DNA of 64,000 bases. Origin: Acanthochlamys bracteata. Its lineage: Eukaryota; Streptophyta; Magnoliopsida; Pandanales; Velloziaceae. The notes below the pieces were generated by a model that had not been told where the DNA came from, ran no database searches, and was given only the letters and a program-made list of their open reading frames with translations. This document shows, one piece after another, positions 13,101 through 24,419 of the stretch (positions within the stretch are counted from its first letter, which is position 1; each line of letters begins with the position of its first letter). Made by a program: the position numbers and the translations under genes. The DNA is taken from the NCBI GenBank assembly GCA_019914995.1, contig CM034127.1, forward strand, positions 7,998,001 to 8,062,000. Reading direction: 5' to 3'.

Positions 13101-16100
13101 TTTAGTTTTAGAATTGTATAGTGTTATATACTAAAGTTTATTTAGTTATAATTAGCTTAATTATTTGTGGCAATAATAATTTAAGTGCCAAAAGAATGCA
13201 TTATAACAAAGTGGAGAGTTAGATTGGAAACGGCATGTGCTAGGAATAGTAAGATATGTTGATGATTTCAGTCAAGGAGTCCATTGTGCTACAGCATGGA
13301 TGAACAATTGTGTCGATTTGAATACTACTAATATTAATATTGTAAGTCTATGGAAAATAATTCAGAACCAATTATATAGATGGATATTTCAAATTTAAAT
13401 TTCATTAGAAAAATCCACGTGCAACGAGATAGTCATCTATAATTGAAAGAAAATAGCAAGCATCATATAAGGATAACATAAAACACTAATAGAATTCGTA
13501 CAAGAAAGAAATTTCAGTATATTTTTCTTACGAAATGGCCAAACTTGACAGAAGTGATTATTAAAAGAAATGGCAAATGCAAATGGTCTTTCATTTTTTG
13601 CGTGACCCTAGAATACTGTAAGTTCAAGAAAGTAGATACAAAATGTTGTCTTGTAGAAAGTAGATTTACCATAAAGTATTCAAATCAGCCATGCTCTTTA
13701 TCTGGTCCAATTTCCCCCTTTGTACAAAACAATTATGAGCTTTGGTTTATTTGCTAGCAAATTAAAGATCAAATTTTAAGAGGACAAGTGAATGGCAGTT
13801 TGGAGGTGGATGGAGTTATCTAATCGTGTGCTACTTTTAAATGTTCCCTGCTAGTAGTGTCGTCAGGTTAAACATTTGAAATGGTAAGTATGAAGTGACA
13901 TTGGTGGCAACTCAACTGTAAAGGTCATATGCTCTGTGGACCACTCTTATTGATCCAACATTGTGCAAGCTGTTGTTGAGAAGAAAACTTAAACAAAACA
14001 ATTTACTTGCAAGATTCGGCATGGTTGGCTTGGATTTCATGTCACCAACGAGTCAAAACAAGTTGAGTGTACTACTGTTGTAGTAAATGACTGTTTAGTA
14101 CACGTTTGTAGCTCTTTCGGGTCGAAGCTAGTTGATAAAAAAAGAATGACGACCACTTTTGTAACTAGTTGGATAGCTATGATATTTCTGGGATCTTAAT
14201 TCAGTATTAGCTAAAGGAGCTCGACCATGGCCATACACAATATAAACAAATAGCTGGTGCAATTGAACAAGAAGTAATGCAAAAAGATGCTTTGAACTTG
14301 CAGAGATAGAAGTAGTTGTTTCAATAGGATTAACCACTTAAGAACTATTAAAGCGTTGGTCTCTTCTTGTTCGAGCAAAGAGTTTGCCTGACTACCCTTT
14401 AGAAGAGGATCTGTAATTAGTATTATTAGTTCAAATAAGAATAAGGATCACTTAGTTCATTAAAAATTAACTTAACAGCCTCTGCTCATCATAAGATATC
14501 ACTTCTCTACCTTCACATGCACATACTAGGAAAGAAGCAAGGGCATTGTGTTCATCCTTGGACCTTTTAATATAAATAAACTTAGTTGTCCTTGTAATCC
14601 GAAGATTAGAGATAGAAAATCTAATTGGGATAAGAAGCCCATTTCTTGACATCATGCAAAGATTTACAGACATTAGTGCTGTAATCAGTATATAATATAG
14701 TTGGAGCAAGATTTTAAATAGATTGAGAAGTCAAGAAAGCACTATATTATCAACATGTTTAGAATCTTAATATAAGAAGTCGACAACAGACTTAAGAATG
14801 GTGTCTTTGATGAACTCTTAACTGTTTAGCAGATCTATAGGTATGGTGTTGAAGTATGTCTCTAATTTCCTGTGAAGCCCATTAAAGGTGACCTAGCCAA
14901 ACAGGCAAGCAGGTCCCTGGGCCAAGTTGGTGAGTGTTTTATTATACTGTATATTTATATAATGTATTATATCCCTGGACTGTGTTGGGTAGTATAATGG
15001 ATGACGTCTTTTGGCGAGGTAGGGTTTGGAGTTGACATAAGAGTTGGAGGCTGTAATCTTTCCTTTATATTCTAAATATAGCGGATTATTTCTCCTCCTT
15101 TGGTTTTCCTTATTTTAGGATTTTTCAGGTAAAAGCTTTGTGTTAATGTGATTATTCTTGTATTTTCTTGTTAATTTTTTGCCTAATTTCTCTCGCATGG
15201 CCTTACTCCAAAATATGTAAATTGTCACCTCTGAGGGGATTAGTGAGTCGAGTAGTATCTGGATTATCCAAGTGCTGAAAGAATAGTTATCGATTTCATT
15301 GGTAGAAAAAAATATATGCAGAAGTTGAAGAGGATGAATCTGTATTAAGAGATGCAAGGACGAATGAAAAGAATAGATACAGAAGGTACTCAGGTTCCAA
15401 GTAAGAGCTCGTTGCTGTGGTACCATGAAAAGGTAGCATCTGACTATAACTTTTAGTATTATGGCATTAGGTTACAGCAAAGACTTGCACTCGCACACAC
15501 ACACACACACACACACATATATGCATTACGCTAGTCCTTTTTCTTTGGGTTACTCTTGCTCACTGTCATTACTAACAGATGTTATGCCCAGCCACGTTAA
15601 TTAATTATGTTTTGGACTTGGTCATGCCATTGAAACTTCACATCAGAACAAATTGTAAAGCCTAGGACATTCTAGCTGAGGTTTCTGACGTGCAGCATAC
15701 GGACGAAGGATGTGATGATAGGCTTCCATTGATTTTTTAAATGGATAATGCATATTTAACATCAAATTTGTTTTCTCAAACAGGATGTTTCCTTGGAAAA
15801 CGACTAATATCGGAATACTATAGCCTACCAGATCAAGCCAGCTATTTAGTTTACATTATCTTGTTAAGTATACATTGATCAAGTCTTTTAATTTTATAGG
15901 TATACTTGCTGGCAAGTGGCTGAAGTACTGGATAGAGGTTGGTGCTGTGCTCTCAGCAATCGGGCTTTATGAAGCCCAGCTTAGCAGTGGTGCATACCAA
16001 CTCCTTGGAATGGCTGATCTTGGTATCCTACCCAAATCTTTTGGTGTTAGGTCCAAGTGGTTTAACACGCCTTGGTTTGGTATTCTAGTTTCAAGTGTTA

Positions 16101-16483
16101 TCACACTTGCTATATCATTCATGAGCTTCTCCGACATTATTGCTTCTGCCAATTTCTTGTACAGTCTTGGTATGCTTCTTGAGTTTTCTTCCTTCTTATG
16201 GCTTCGGAAAAAGATGCCGAGTCTTAAGAGACCATATCGAGTGCCTGTGAGGCTTCCAGGACTCATTTGCATGTGTCTCGTTCCAACAGTGTTCTTGATT
16301 TATATAATGGTCATTGGAACATGGAAAGTGTGGGTTATTGGCATTGGATTGACGATCTTTGCAATTGTGTTGTATCACTTCTTGCGGTTCTGCAAGGCCA
16401 AGGATTATTTGGAGTTTAGTAACGGAGAGGACATTCTTCTGGAGGAAGAAGAGGATGATGATGATAAGGAGGATGTGACATGA
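10109..16483 (+). CDS. Polyamine transporter (PUT/LAT type), copy 2, complete
   Basis: A complete PUT/LAT-type polyamine permease (APC superfamily), 525 residues, typical of the family. Exons are 10109-11102 and 15900-16483; the 4797-bp intron is GT-AG, phase 1, at the same codon as in copy 1. The N-terminus is Ser/Thr/Pro-rich and cytosolic in character; the first helix region starts near residue 80 with [18 protein letters not shown]. Then come the core motifs [51 protein letters not shown] and [19 protein letters not shown], ending in an acidic tail ([13 protein letters not shown]). I chose the ATG at 10109 (MSQEIQLQ) because the in-frame ATG at 9986 would add 41 atypical residues; either is possible. 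The 3' end faces the DUF620 gene. Family assignment is firm; substrate and membrane location are inferred. Confidence 0.92.
11103..15899 (+). other. Unusually long intron of PUT copy 2
   Basis: A 4797-bp intron (donor GCAG|GTAATC, acceptor TTTATAG|GT). It is 3.4 times the intron at the same position in copy 1. It carries a CA microsatellite and AT-rich stretches near 12300-12800. Small open frames inside show no recognisable protein similarity, and I found no complete transposon. Confidence 0.85.
15494..15519. repeat. (CA)13 microsatellite
   Basis: Thirteen uninterrupted CA units followed by a short TA run, inside the long intron of PUT copy 2. A likely length-variable marker. Confidence 0.95.
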
Positions 16484-17081
16484 AAGGATTAAACCGAACA
16501 GAACTACAACTTCGTCAAAGAATTTGAATTATTGCAAGTTCTAGAGACAAATAACTTATCTCATTACTGTATAAAAAATAGATATTTTTCAGATTAAATT
16601 GTCTGAGTCCTTTCTCATTACGCTGTGTAGACAACACTGGTTACTTGAGACTGCAAGTTCGAGTTCCAAATTTTGTAGGGAGGACTTCACTATAGCAGTT
16701 CTGCTAGAAGAAGCTGTGGGAACTTAATTTTTAGTTTCAGTGCAATCATCAACACCAGCAGAGTGGAATATCACAGGAAGAAATAAGTCCCTGACTGGTG
16801 TGTTAAAATCATGATGTAGTTTCTTACAAGTATGAAGTACTAAAATCTCGCGATAACTGGGAGAATTTCTTCTACATTCAACTGGCAGTGATTGTCAGAC
16901 TTTTCTATATAGTCGAGTGACTTACAACTGAAAGTTGTGAAATTTTGCATTAGAAAAACAGATAAGACAGGATCTGGCAAAAATAGATTCATGCACAGTG
17001 AGTTGGAGACAATCTGTTAGGTGCTTTAGCAAGCAAGAAGAAACTTGAGAAAAAAGTTTCCTGCAGCGCAAATGCAATTTC

Positions 17082-17277
17082 CAGGTTTGATCAATAGCTT
17101 ACACAAGTAAGTTGCAGCTAGCTAGACCTGTAATGCATATAACCTTTTATGTTGCCCAAACTTGGTTAACAGCTTACACAAGTTGCAGCTTGCTAGACCT
17201 GTAATGCATATAATCTTTTATGTTGCCCAAACTTGACCAACAGCTTGTACAAGTAAGTTGCAGCTAGCCAGACATGT
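17082..17277. repeat. Three tandem copies of an approximately 70-bp unit
   Basis: Units begin near 17082, 17151 and 17222. Each contains CAGCTTACACAAG or a close variant, TTGCAGCTAGCTAGACCTG and, in the first two, TAATGCATATAA followed by CTTTTAT. The units differ by a few substitutions and a 4-bp indel (AGTA). They lie between the convergent ends of PUT copy 2 and the DUF620 gene. Confidence 0.85.
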
Positions 17278-17564
17278 CCTCTTTTGATAGCTAGCTAGCT
17301 TATCAAATGATCTGCAGTTTCTCGTATATTTTGTTGTACAACCTACCAGTATCTTGTAGACACTGAATCTTTGCATCTGGACTAGGACATGTAAGTGACT
17401 GTTTTCAAGAAGCATGTGATACATGCTCTTCTAAAGGATAGCAATTAGAAGCATATGCTTCATAGAAGTTCTTAGAAGCTCGTAAGTAATATCCATATAC
17501 GTCCTTTACAGGTCTAGCTAGATGCAACTCGCTTGTGTAAGCTGTTGATCAAGCTTGGGCAACA
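17221..17564. repeat. Inverted repeat with 57-bp arms (hairpin or MITE-like)
   Basis: The left arm, 17221-17277, starts TGTTGCCCAAACTTGACC. The right arm, 17508-17564, read on the minus strand starts TGTTGCCCAAGCTTGATC. The arms align without gaps over 57 bp with about nine mismatches and enclose about 230 bp. The left arm is also the third unit of the neighbouring tandem array. It could be a small fold-back transposon or a local inverted duplication; no clear target-site duplication was seen. Confidence 0.8.
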
Positions 17565-17774
17565 CAATAACAACATACAACTGAACTGTCAGGAGCTTTT
17601 TCTTTCAGGTGATCTCTCCTCCAGTAATCGGTGTATCCTTTCATACATGTTTCAAATTAGCTTCTCATTGATAATTTTATACAATTAGCCAACGAAATCA
17701 TGTATTTGCATGCAATATTTGAAAAATACAACTGAAAGAAAATTCTCTACCAGTTCGTCGCTTGTTCCAACATT

Positions 17775-20700
17775 TTATGATTCATCCCAGGAATGGCAAT
17801 TGTTGGACAAATTTTTCTGGACATCTTCTGGGAGGATAAAGTAATCCGCAGATAGACCAACCACGTTGAATGCAACATCATCAATCCTCCACGCCTCCTC
17901 CATCTTTGTCGATGATCTAGGTGCATTCAATCCAGCTCCAAACCTCTCCAAATTAACAGTGGAGTATCCAGAATGCGCAATCATCACTCCATCCACTTCT
18001 CTGTAGTCTTCAATGCTTGTAGATATAGTAGTCTCCCAGTACATTGCTTGTGCTCCAGGTGATTGGATTCGTGTCAGCTGGGAGTCTTCCAAGTATACTA
18101 ACAAGCCACTCCTCTGGCTGAAGTAGCCAACCATTACATGTTTAATGACATCGGCGGTGCTGTCACTTCTTGTGGAAAGATCTGATTGATCAGTCTCCAA
18201 TTTTAAAACAAAACAGTCTTCGCCACAGGTCTCCTTCTCCCCGACATGCTCTGCAAGAGCAAAGACCTCCGCTATTGTCACTGGGTCTAGTCCCTGGGTA
18301 ACACAGACAAATATGTTCAACCAAATGTTTTGCACCAGCAGTTTATTATATGCTTAAGCAGCATTATATACTAAGAATCTAAGATCACATTCGACAGCTA
18401 AACTTTTACCTGTTCATAGTATCCGGCTAGGCACAATTTTGTTGTAGATTCATAAACAATGACTAAAGGGTCATGTTCGTCAAAGTTCAAAGTTTAAATT
18501 CTGGCAGTAGTGCCGATAACTAAAGGCAGGTAGTTTGTTATAACATAAGGAGAACCATCTTTTACAATAATGACTAATTGTTGAGCTTAGGAATTGAAGC
18601 ATAAACTCAAGTTTTTTTATTAAGTAAACCTTCTGCCCTTCCATTTTGTTTTTGTAACTTCTTCTTCCGAAAATAAATTTTCCTAACCCTTTTTTGACCT
18701 AAATTGACCAAAACTCCGTTCAATTAAATTATCCACTCTGAATTCTTTTTGCAGACTCAACAAAGCTGAATTTTATTTAGTCTTACAACGTGATTGTAAA
18801 TGTATATGTGAAAGATTTCAACTTTAGAAAAAGACAATAGGTGTTTGTCTATATATCCGAAGATGAATCAACACCAAACGAAGCCGACATGTAGTAAAAC
18901 TATTACTGAAGAAGTTGATAAAATTACGCAGAAAATTCTGATAAAAGACATTCTTTAGAATTTCTTCTTCAAATACGTTCTATATTTCTAACAATATTTT
19001 CAATAAGAGTTTCTACGTTTTTTTATTATGAAGATCGGTTGTGGTTTTTTTTTCAAAAATATCTTGAAAAACCTACATAATTTTTAACACCATACAATTG
19101 TTGTGACCTTGTATTACCCTATACGACTTTTTTACAACCCTTTACACGACCTTTAAAATCCTTTATGAATCTCTATGACCTTTTTATGTCCATTTATGAT
19201 CTTTTTATGACTTTATAATCTTTTTACGACATTTTTATTACCCTTACGACCTTACGATCATTTACAACCTTTTAGGACTATTTATGATCTTTATACAACC
19301 TTATAACCATTGGGACCTTTTTACGGCCCTAAAATTTTATTCATTTCTTATTCAATTTTGTTCTAAATTTCTATGGATGTTCTCATTAAGAGTTTCTACA
19401 CTTTTTATTGCGAAAATTCAGTTATGAAATTTTTTATAAAATATCTCGTAAATTCTACATGATTTTCAACACCTTACGACTTTTTTACGACCTTACTATA
19501 ACCTTTTGTAGGACCCTAATATTTTTTAAAAATATTTTAGGGGGTTATCCACAGCTGAATTTCATAATAAAATGTATAGACTTTTACTGAGAATATCTCT
19601 AGAAACTTAAATAAAAATTGAATTAAAAAAACATGGAAATGTATGAAATATAGATTTTCTAAACAATAGGGTCGTAAAAAGTTCGTAATAAGGTTGTGAA
19701 AGACCATAAAGAGCCGTAGTTTCGTAAAGGAACATAAGGTTGTAAAAGTTGGTTCGTAGAAGTCCTGAAAATCATGCAGGTTTTATGAGTTATTTCAGAA
19801 AAAGATGCACAAGTTAATTCGTAGGAAAAAGTATAGTAACTCTTATTGAGAATATCGTTAGAAATCTAAAGCAAAATTTAAAGAAATATGAAGAATATTT
19901 TTTCTCAGAAATTTCTTTATATTGTTATCAACTTCTCTAGTAAATTTCTACTATATTTGAATTCTATTTGATCTTAATTTTTCTTAACATTGGCAGGAAA
20001 CATGCATAATATTTTTTTGAAATAACAGATGGTCGAAAACTTTCACTAATACGCTTAAACCATTTAAGATTGAATGAAAATCGAATTTAATTCCATGGAG
20101 AGAGTTTAGAGTGGCATTTTCAATTGAACAGAGCGTATTCTGCTTAATTTTGGTAAAAAATACGTCAGTAAAAATTTTATTTTGAAAAGAAGTGTCAGTA
20201 AAATAAAATGGAATAATAGAAAAGTATTTAATAGAAAACTCAAACTCATAATCCTCCATCTGAAATGATTTAAGTACTACTACTAGTATATATATTAAAA
20301 CAGCAAGTAGTCCTACTATATTAAGAGTAAGGCTGTAAGTGTGGTCCTATTTTCTAAGGAAACAATTGAGTTGATCTCAGAAAAGATTGCCATTTATAAA
20401 ATAATATCAGTTTGAATCATTAAAATGCAAATCTCAAATGGAGTCTTAGTAACTTAAAGTTGCGCTTTACGTAATCATGGATTAGTTAGGCTGTATATGA
20501 CACCTATCAGCAGAAAAGTAAGATTGTTATGCACCAAATTGAGTACAAACCAAAACCTACCCATCGTTTTTATATTGTTTTCTTTCTTTTTGTTTTTTCT
20601 TTAAAGGTTTACTTTACCGAAGCTGGCATCATGTTAGGTTTACAATACAGTAGCAGTAGAGCATATTCTATAACCAAAACCTAAAATAAATTTTAAGACA

Positions 20701-21774
20701 ACTACTATAGCTAATTATAATGGCCACCAAGTTGTTCAGATTCAGTTTTTAGTCTACCATAAACTTGGCAGAGTTTTAATTAAGAGACTTGGTATGTGAT
20801 TTAACTTTATCTTAGAGAATTGATGCAAATTAACAACATTTGTTTCAGATTTTGCACAACAAGTGTGAATTTATGTTCTTATGAAAATCTAGTACTTGCA
20901 CCGGCCTGGAAAGTTCGACCAAATCTCTGAAGTAAGACAAGGGTCAAAACTTGAATTTTAGTAAGTTAAAATGGAGTTGGGTAGTGGATTGCCAGTAAAC
21001 TAGATACCAGAAAAAAGATGAAGATAAATTGCTGATTGAGCTTCTCACTTGCCTGTAGTGTACGGCGGAGGGGCCTAACAGAGCCTCTGGCAGCATGGCC
21101 GCCAAGCCAAGGTGTTCTCCTCCATGCTACTTTTCCATCACCACCTGCGGAGATCTTTTGTCCAACTACATTGAGCTCCATAAGCCACATGTCCATTGGC
21201 ATCTGCCATAGAACAAAGCAGCCAGCATAGCATTGCCTTGACGAATTCTGAGTTGAGTTTGCCTGTTGCTCATTTGCCATCAAAAGCTTGACCGTTCCCG
21301 AGGCGTACATGCTCTTTGCAAGCCTGTCCTTTTTAGCGCATCCAGTTGTTGCCCTGAATTGTCTGATAATGTAATCTGCCGAGGAGCTAACCTATACAAA
21401 CAATAAGATCACAAATTCAACCACCAGGAACTAGTGCTTTACTATTAAACTCAATGAACATACACTAAAAAATGCATCCAAAACTGAGAACAAGAAATGA
21501 TCTTGTAAGTTCAATTCATCGGGAATAACTGACTTACGGAGGAATAGTTTGCAGGAGGGACGGAGACAGGGGAGAGAGGGCATGCAATAACACTAAGAAG
21601 GATCTTAAGATCAGATTTCTTCATGTGAGAGGAAGACCAGTGGTTCTTTAACCATCTACCAATGCATGTTCTCTTCTTATGAAATCTGTCCTCCTCATTA
21701 CTCGGCTCTTCGTCGACCGGAGCAAGCTTCCCAACCATCTTCTCCTTCTGTCTTCTGGATCTTGCCTTCCTCAT
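17775..21774 (-). CDS. DUF620 family protein
   Basis: A plant DUF620 protein whose biochemical function is unknown. Minus-strand exons are 21774-21538, 21391-21053 and 18293-17775, giving 364 residues; all junctions are phase 0. Family landmarks in order: basic N-terminus MRKARSRRQKEK, SDLKILLSVIACPLSP, SSADYIIRQF, GCFVLWQMPMDMWLMEL, VAWRRTPWLGGHAARG, RPLRRTLQ joined to GLDPVTIAEVF, VMVGYFSQRSGLLVYLEDS, then WRIDDVAFNVVGLSADYFILPED near the end. The second intron (21052-18294, 2759 bp) has a GC donor, CAG|GCAAGT, and carries a fold-back repeat. I preferred the start at 21774; an in-frame ATG at 21999 would add 75 residues with little resemblance to the family. The gene is convergent with PUT copy 2, the stop codons being 1.3 kb apart. 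As I recall, a DUF620 gene also neighbours a PUT gene in Arabidopsis, which hints at conserved gene order. Confidence 0.88.
18956..19905. repeat. Fold-back repeat inside the DUF620 intron
   Basis: A roughly 100-bp motif containing TTTCTAACAATATTTTC then AATAAGAGTTTCTAC occurs at about 18981-19085. A second copy in the same direction is at about 19360-19475. Reverse-complement copies lie at about 19573-19630 (shorter) and 19770-19871, making two nested inverted repeats. Between and beside them, about 19100-19330 holds a degenerate short repeat built on ACGACCTTTTTA or TATGACCTTTTTA, whose reverse complement appears at about 19668-19760. This looks like a fold-back transposon or an inverted satellite-bearing insertion. 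Exact ends and target-site duplication were not resolved. Confidence 0.75.
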
Positions 21775-22914
21775 CCCAAGGTCCTTGGGAACTTTCCTGT
21801 TGATCTTGCGCAAATGAGTATATACCAAATGATGAGAACAGAGCCTCCCTTCTTGGAAGTCTAGGTGTGCTTGCTCATGTCTACGGGTTATACGGAGTCG
21901 GTAATCCGATACTTTTAAATAAGCTTGCATTGGTCTTTTTTTCTTTTTATAAACTCCACATACTCCCCTCGCAAGTCTTATATTCTCTAACAAGTGCATG
22001 CAAGAAGGTAAAATCTAGTTAGTTCTTCGTAATAATCAATCTTTGTGTTCATCAACACCAAAAATTCGAGAATCGCAGATGTAATCTTGGTATTGCACTG
22101 GACCTAGAAGGTGGATCTTTCGTCAAACCAAAGATCAATAAGTTAACGATCGTTAAACATAGACATCCTCGGATGAAAAACAAGTCGCCACTGATAAGAT
22201 TAAATAAAATAGGTAAGTAATCAATAACAAAGTATTAAAGTTCTTGAAAGCACTTAGCATTTCGCAGTGGAGGCTATAATACATGCACTTGTTACAGGTA
22301 ATCATCAGATGCGTAGGGACTGCTTGGTGTGATGATACCTTCCCATTGACCCAGGTAATTTTCATACAATATTTAAAACTGGGTCTTTTTAGGAACGCAA
22401 AGGTAAAATGGACATTTAACAAGGAAGGAGGTGTTGGGAAGGAAAGTCTAAATCGTAGGTTCTGTTCTTGTGGTGGAGTTCGGTAAAAGTTTAACTGCCG
22501 CTCAGAAAAGAAACACTAATTTTTGAATATCAAAGACTAGAGATAGACTGTATGTGATAATTAGCTTTTGCTCACATGTAAGTAGAAAAAGAAATTGAGA
22601 GGGGATTTGCGTAGGCAGTCTACACTAGAGTTTCAGTGTGTTAAAAGTACTGGTTAGTGGAGTTAACTCACTAACCCAACAAATTTAAAAAGAACGCAAT
22701 TTTCTTTTATGGCATAAAATGAGTCAGAAATCTCAGAAGTCATGTTGTCTAAGGACATGAACTGGCATCATAGGCAAACTTGAGCTCAAGGGAGAACAGG
22801 TGGTATGTATTACAGAGCCCCTCAAAAAACACGGAAACCACCAGTTTCATATTTCTACGCAAGAATCATACTGTAGGTTTTGGTTAACTTATATATATTC
22901 ACAGTACAGAGAGA
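21775..22914. other. Spacer between DUF620 and X8 genes
   Basis: Both neighbours are transcribed from the minus strand, so this stretch holds the promoter and leader of the DUF620 gene and the 3' flank of the X8 gene. No other gene, repeat or RNA is recognised. Confidence 0.5.
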
Positions 22915-24402
22915 TTACATGTACACCCAGAGATTTAGAATCACTGAGACAAGAGAGACAAGCACTATGGCTAGCAGGTAAGAGGGAGTGCTTGTAACAC
23001 CTGCCGAAGGGTCAAAGGTAGAGCCAGATGGTCCCAAAGACGGGAATCCTGCAGTTCCATTTATGCCTGTAGTGCCCGGTGGTGAAGGAATAACAAAACC
23101 TCCAGGTGGAGGAGGAGGACCAAACACTGGTGTGAGACCGCCTGGTGGTGGCGGTGGACCAAACACCGGAGTGAGACCGGCAGGTGGTGGCGGTGTAAGC
23201 CCAGTAGCTGGTGTACTAGCTCCGCTGAAATCCATGACATGACAATATATGTAAGACATCTTACAAGAGAGAGCGAGAAGTTCATGCCATCATATGATTA
23301 AAGTAAATATCTCTTTAAAAACTGATTCAAGTACTCACCTGCTGGAAAATACGCATGTGCCATGGCCTGCAGCAACAAGCATCAGATTTTAGAAAGTGAA
23401 CGTACCAAAGATTTTATACTCAGCTTACAAGCAAAAGTTACTGATTGAATATCAAAATATTTTGCTTAAAGTGGTAGCCATTAAGAAAGAGAAGGGAAAG
23501 AATACAGTAATTACCCTCTGCCAGCATATAAGAAGTATAGCAACAGAAGTTCTTTTAATGAACGAGCAGGTAACATAAAGTGTGAGTTAGAAAATGCAAA
23601 AACTTACTTGGATCAGCAGATGTTAAGGAGGCTGTGCCATTAAAAGAACAAGTTCCTCCAGTTGCTTTATTTTTTTGGTAGTAATCATTGAATGCCCAGG
23701 ATGCAGTGGCAATCAGATTGTTTGCAACATAGCACACCCCTCCTGGTTGTATAGGAGCACAATTAGCTCCTCCTAGGCCACAAGCCCAGTTCAGTCCAAC
23801 CTGGACAGTCCGCAGGTCTGCACTCGGATTTGCTACACAGAATTGACCAGCAGTTGTCTGCAACAACTGCCTCCGAGTCTTGCTTCCACCTTCGTACAGA
23901 TCCATTTTATTGCAGTCAATAGGAGTATTTGTTTAATAGTTTCACTTTGGAAAACATGATGTTTGCATCAGAGACATAGTTTTTGATGTCATAGTTTTAA
24001 GAGATTGTTCATTACCTAAATCTGACGGAAAGCTCGAAGTGCTTGGGTTGCCATAACCTTCAGCAACTAGTCCTACAAAAAATTCAGGATTTCAAGTTCT
24101 GGTAATCAAGCTCAGCATTTCAATATGTTCATCAGAATTTAACTTTATTAGCAATATTACAAAAGCTTCACTTGTTAGAGTGGGACCTAATTAAAAGTAG
24201 TAAACAAGAACTTTGTGACCAGGAGAAAAGTGTTCTTTCTTCATTCTTTTTTTTTTTTTTTTTGGGGGGGGGCGGGGCGCGTGGGCGGTTGGGGGTGGTT
24301 ATGGTTTAGTCAATGACAAAATGTTCAAAACTAAAAACCTGAAGCAAAGATGATCATGAATGGGAGTAGCGAAATGACTCCTGCCCTTTCTCCCGAAGAC
24401 AT
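22915..24402 (-). CDS. X8-domain (CBM43) GPI-anchored protein, PDCB-like
   Basis: A secreted protein with one X8 (CBM43) domain, a family that binds beta-1,3-glucan (callose) at the cell wall or plasmodesmata. Minus-strand exons are 24402-24339, 24072-24016, 23889-23608, 23366-23339 and 23224-22915; total 246 residues. Layout: hydrophobic signal peptide (ISLLPFMIIFA, residues 9-20); short linker; X8 domain from FCVANPSADL to SHGTCVF, with six cysteines in FC, WACG, CAP, VCY, TCSF and GTC; a Pro-rich segment with two copies of LTPVFGPPPPPGG; and a hydrophobic C-terminus typical of a GPI-anchor signal. The 28-nt exon 4 carries the last X8 cysteine. The acceptor of exon 3 (TACGAAG|GT) lacks a good pyrimidine tract and is the least certain junction. 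It could equally be called a stand-alone X8 protein rather than a true PDCB. Confidence 0.87.
24264..24295 (+). other. G-rich tract with quadruplex motif
   Basis: G runs of 9, 4, 3 and 5 are separated by loops of 1, 5 and 5 bases, directly after a run of 17 T. This meets the usual four-run G-quadruplex rule. It lies in the first coding intron of the X8 gene, on the strand that serves as the template. Confidence 0.75.
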
Positions 24403-24419
24403 TGCAAAGTCACTTAGGA

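Noticed and set aside
12835..13134. Overlapping frames on both strands in the PUT copy 2 intron
   Set aside because: No recognisable similarity and no splice context; probably chance.
17082..17277. CRISPR-like array
   Set aside because: Only three diverged contiguous units with no spacers, in a plant nuclear context.
21775..21999. Upstream in-frame ATG at 21999 as the DUF620 start
   Set aside because: The extra 75 residues look unlike the family's N-terminus, whereas MRKARSRR at 21774 fits better; not excluded.
22988..23242. Gly-rich plus-strand frame over the X8 gene
   Set aside because: It is the antisense of the Pro-rich repeat in the last X8 exon; the minus-strand exon has domain and splice support.
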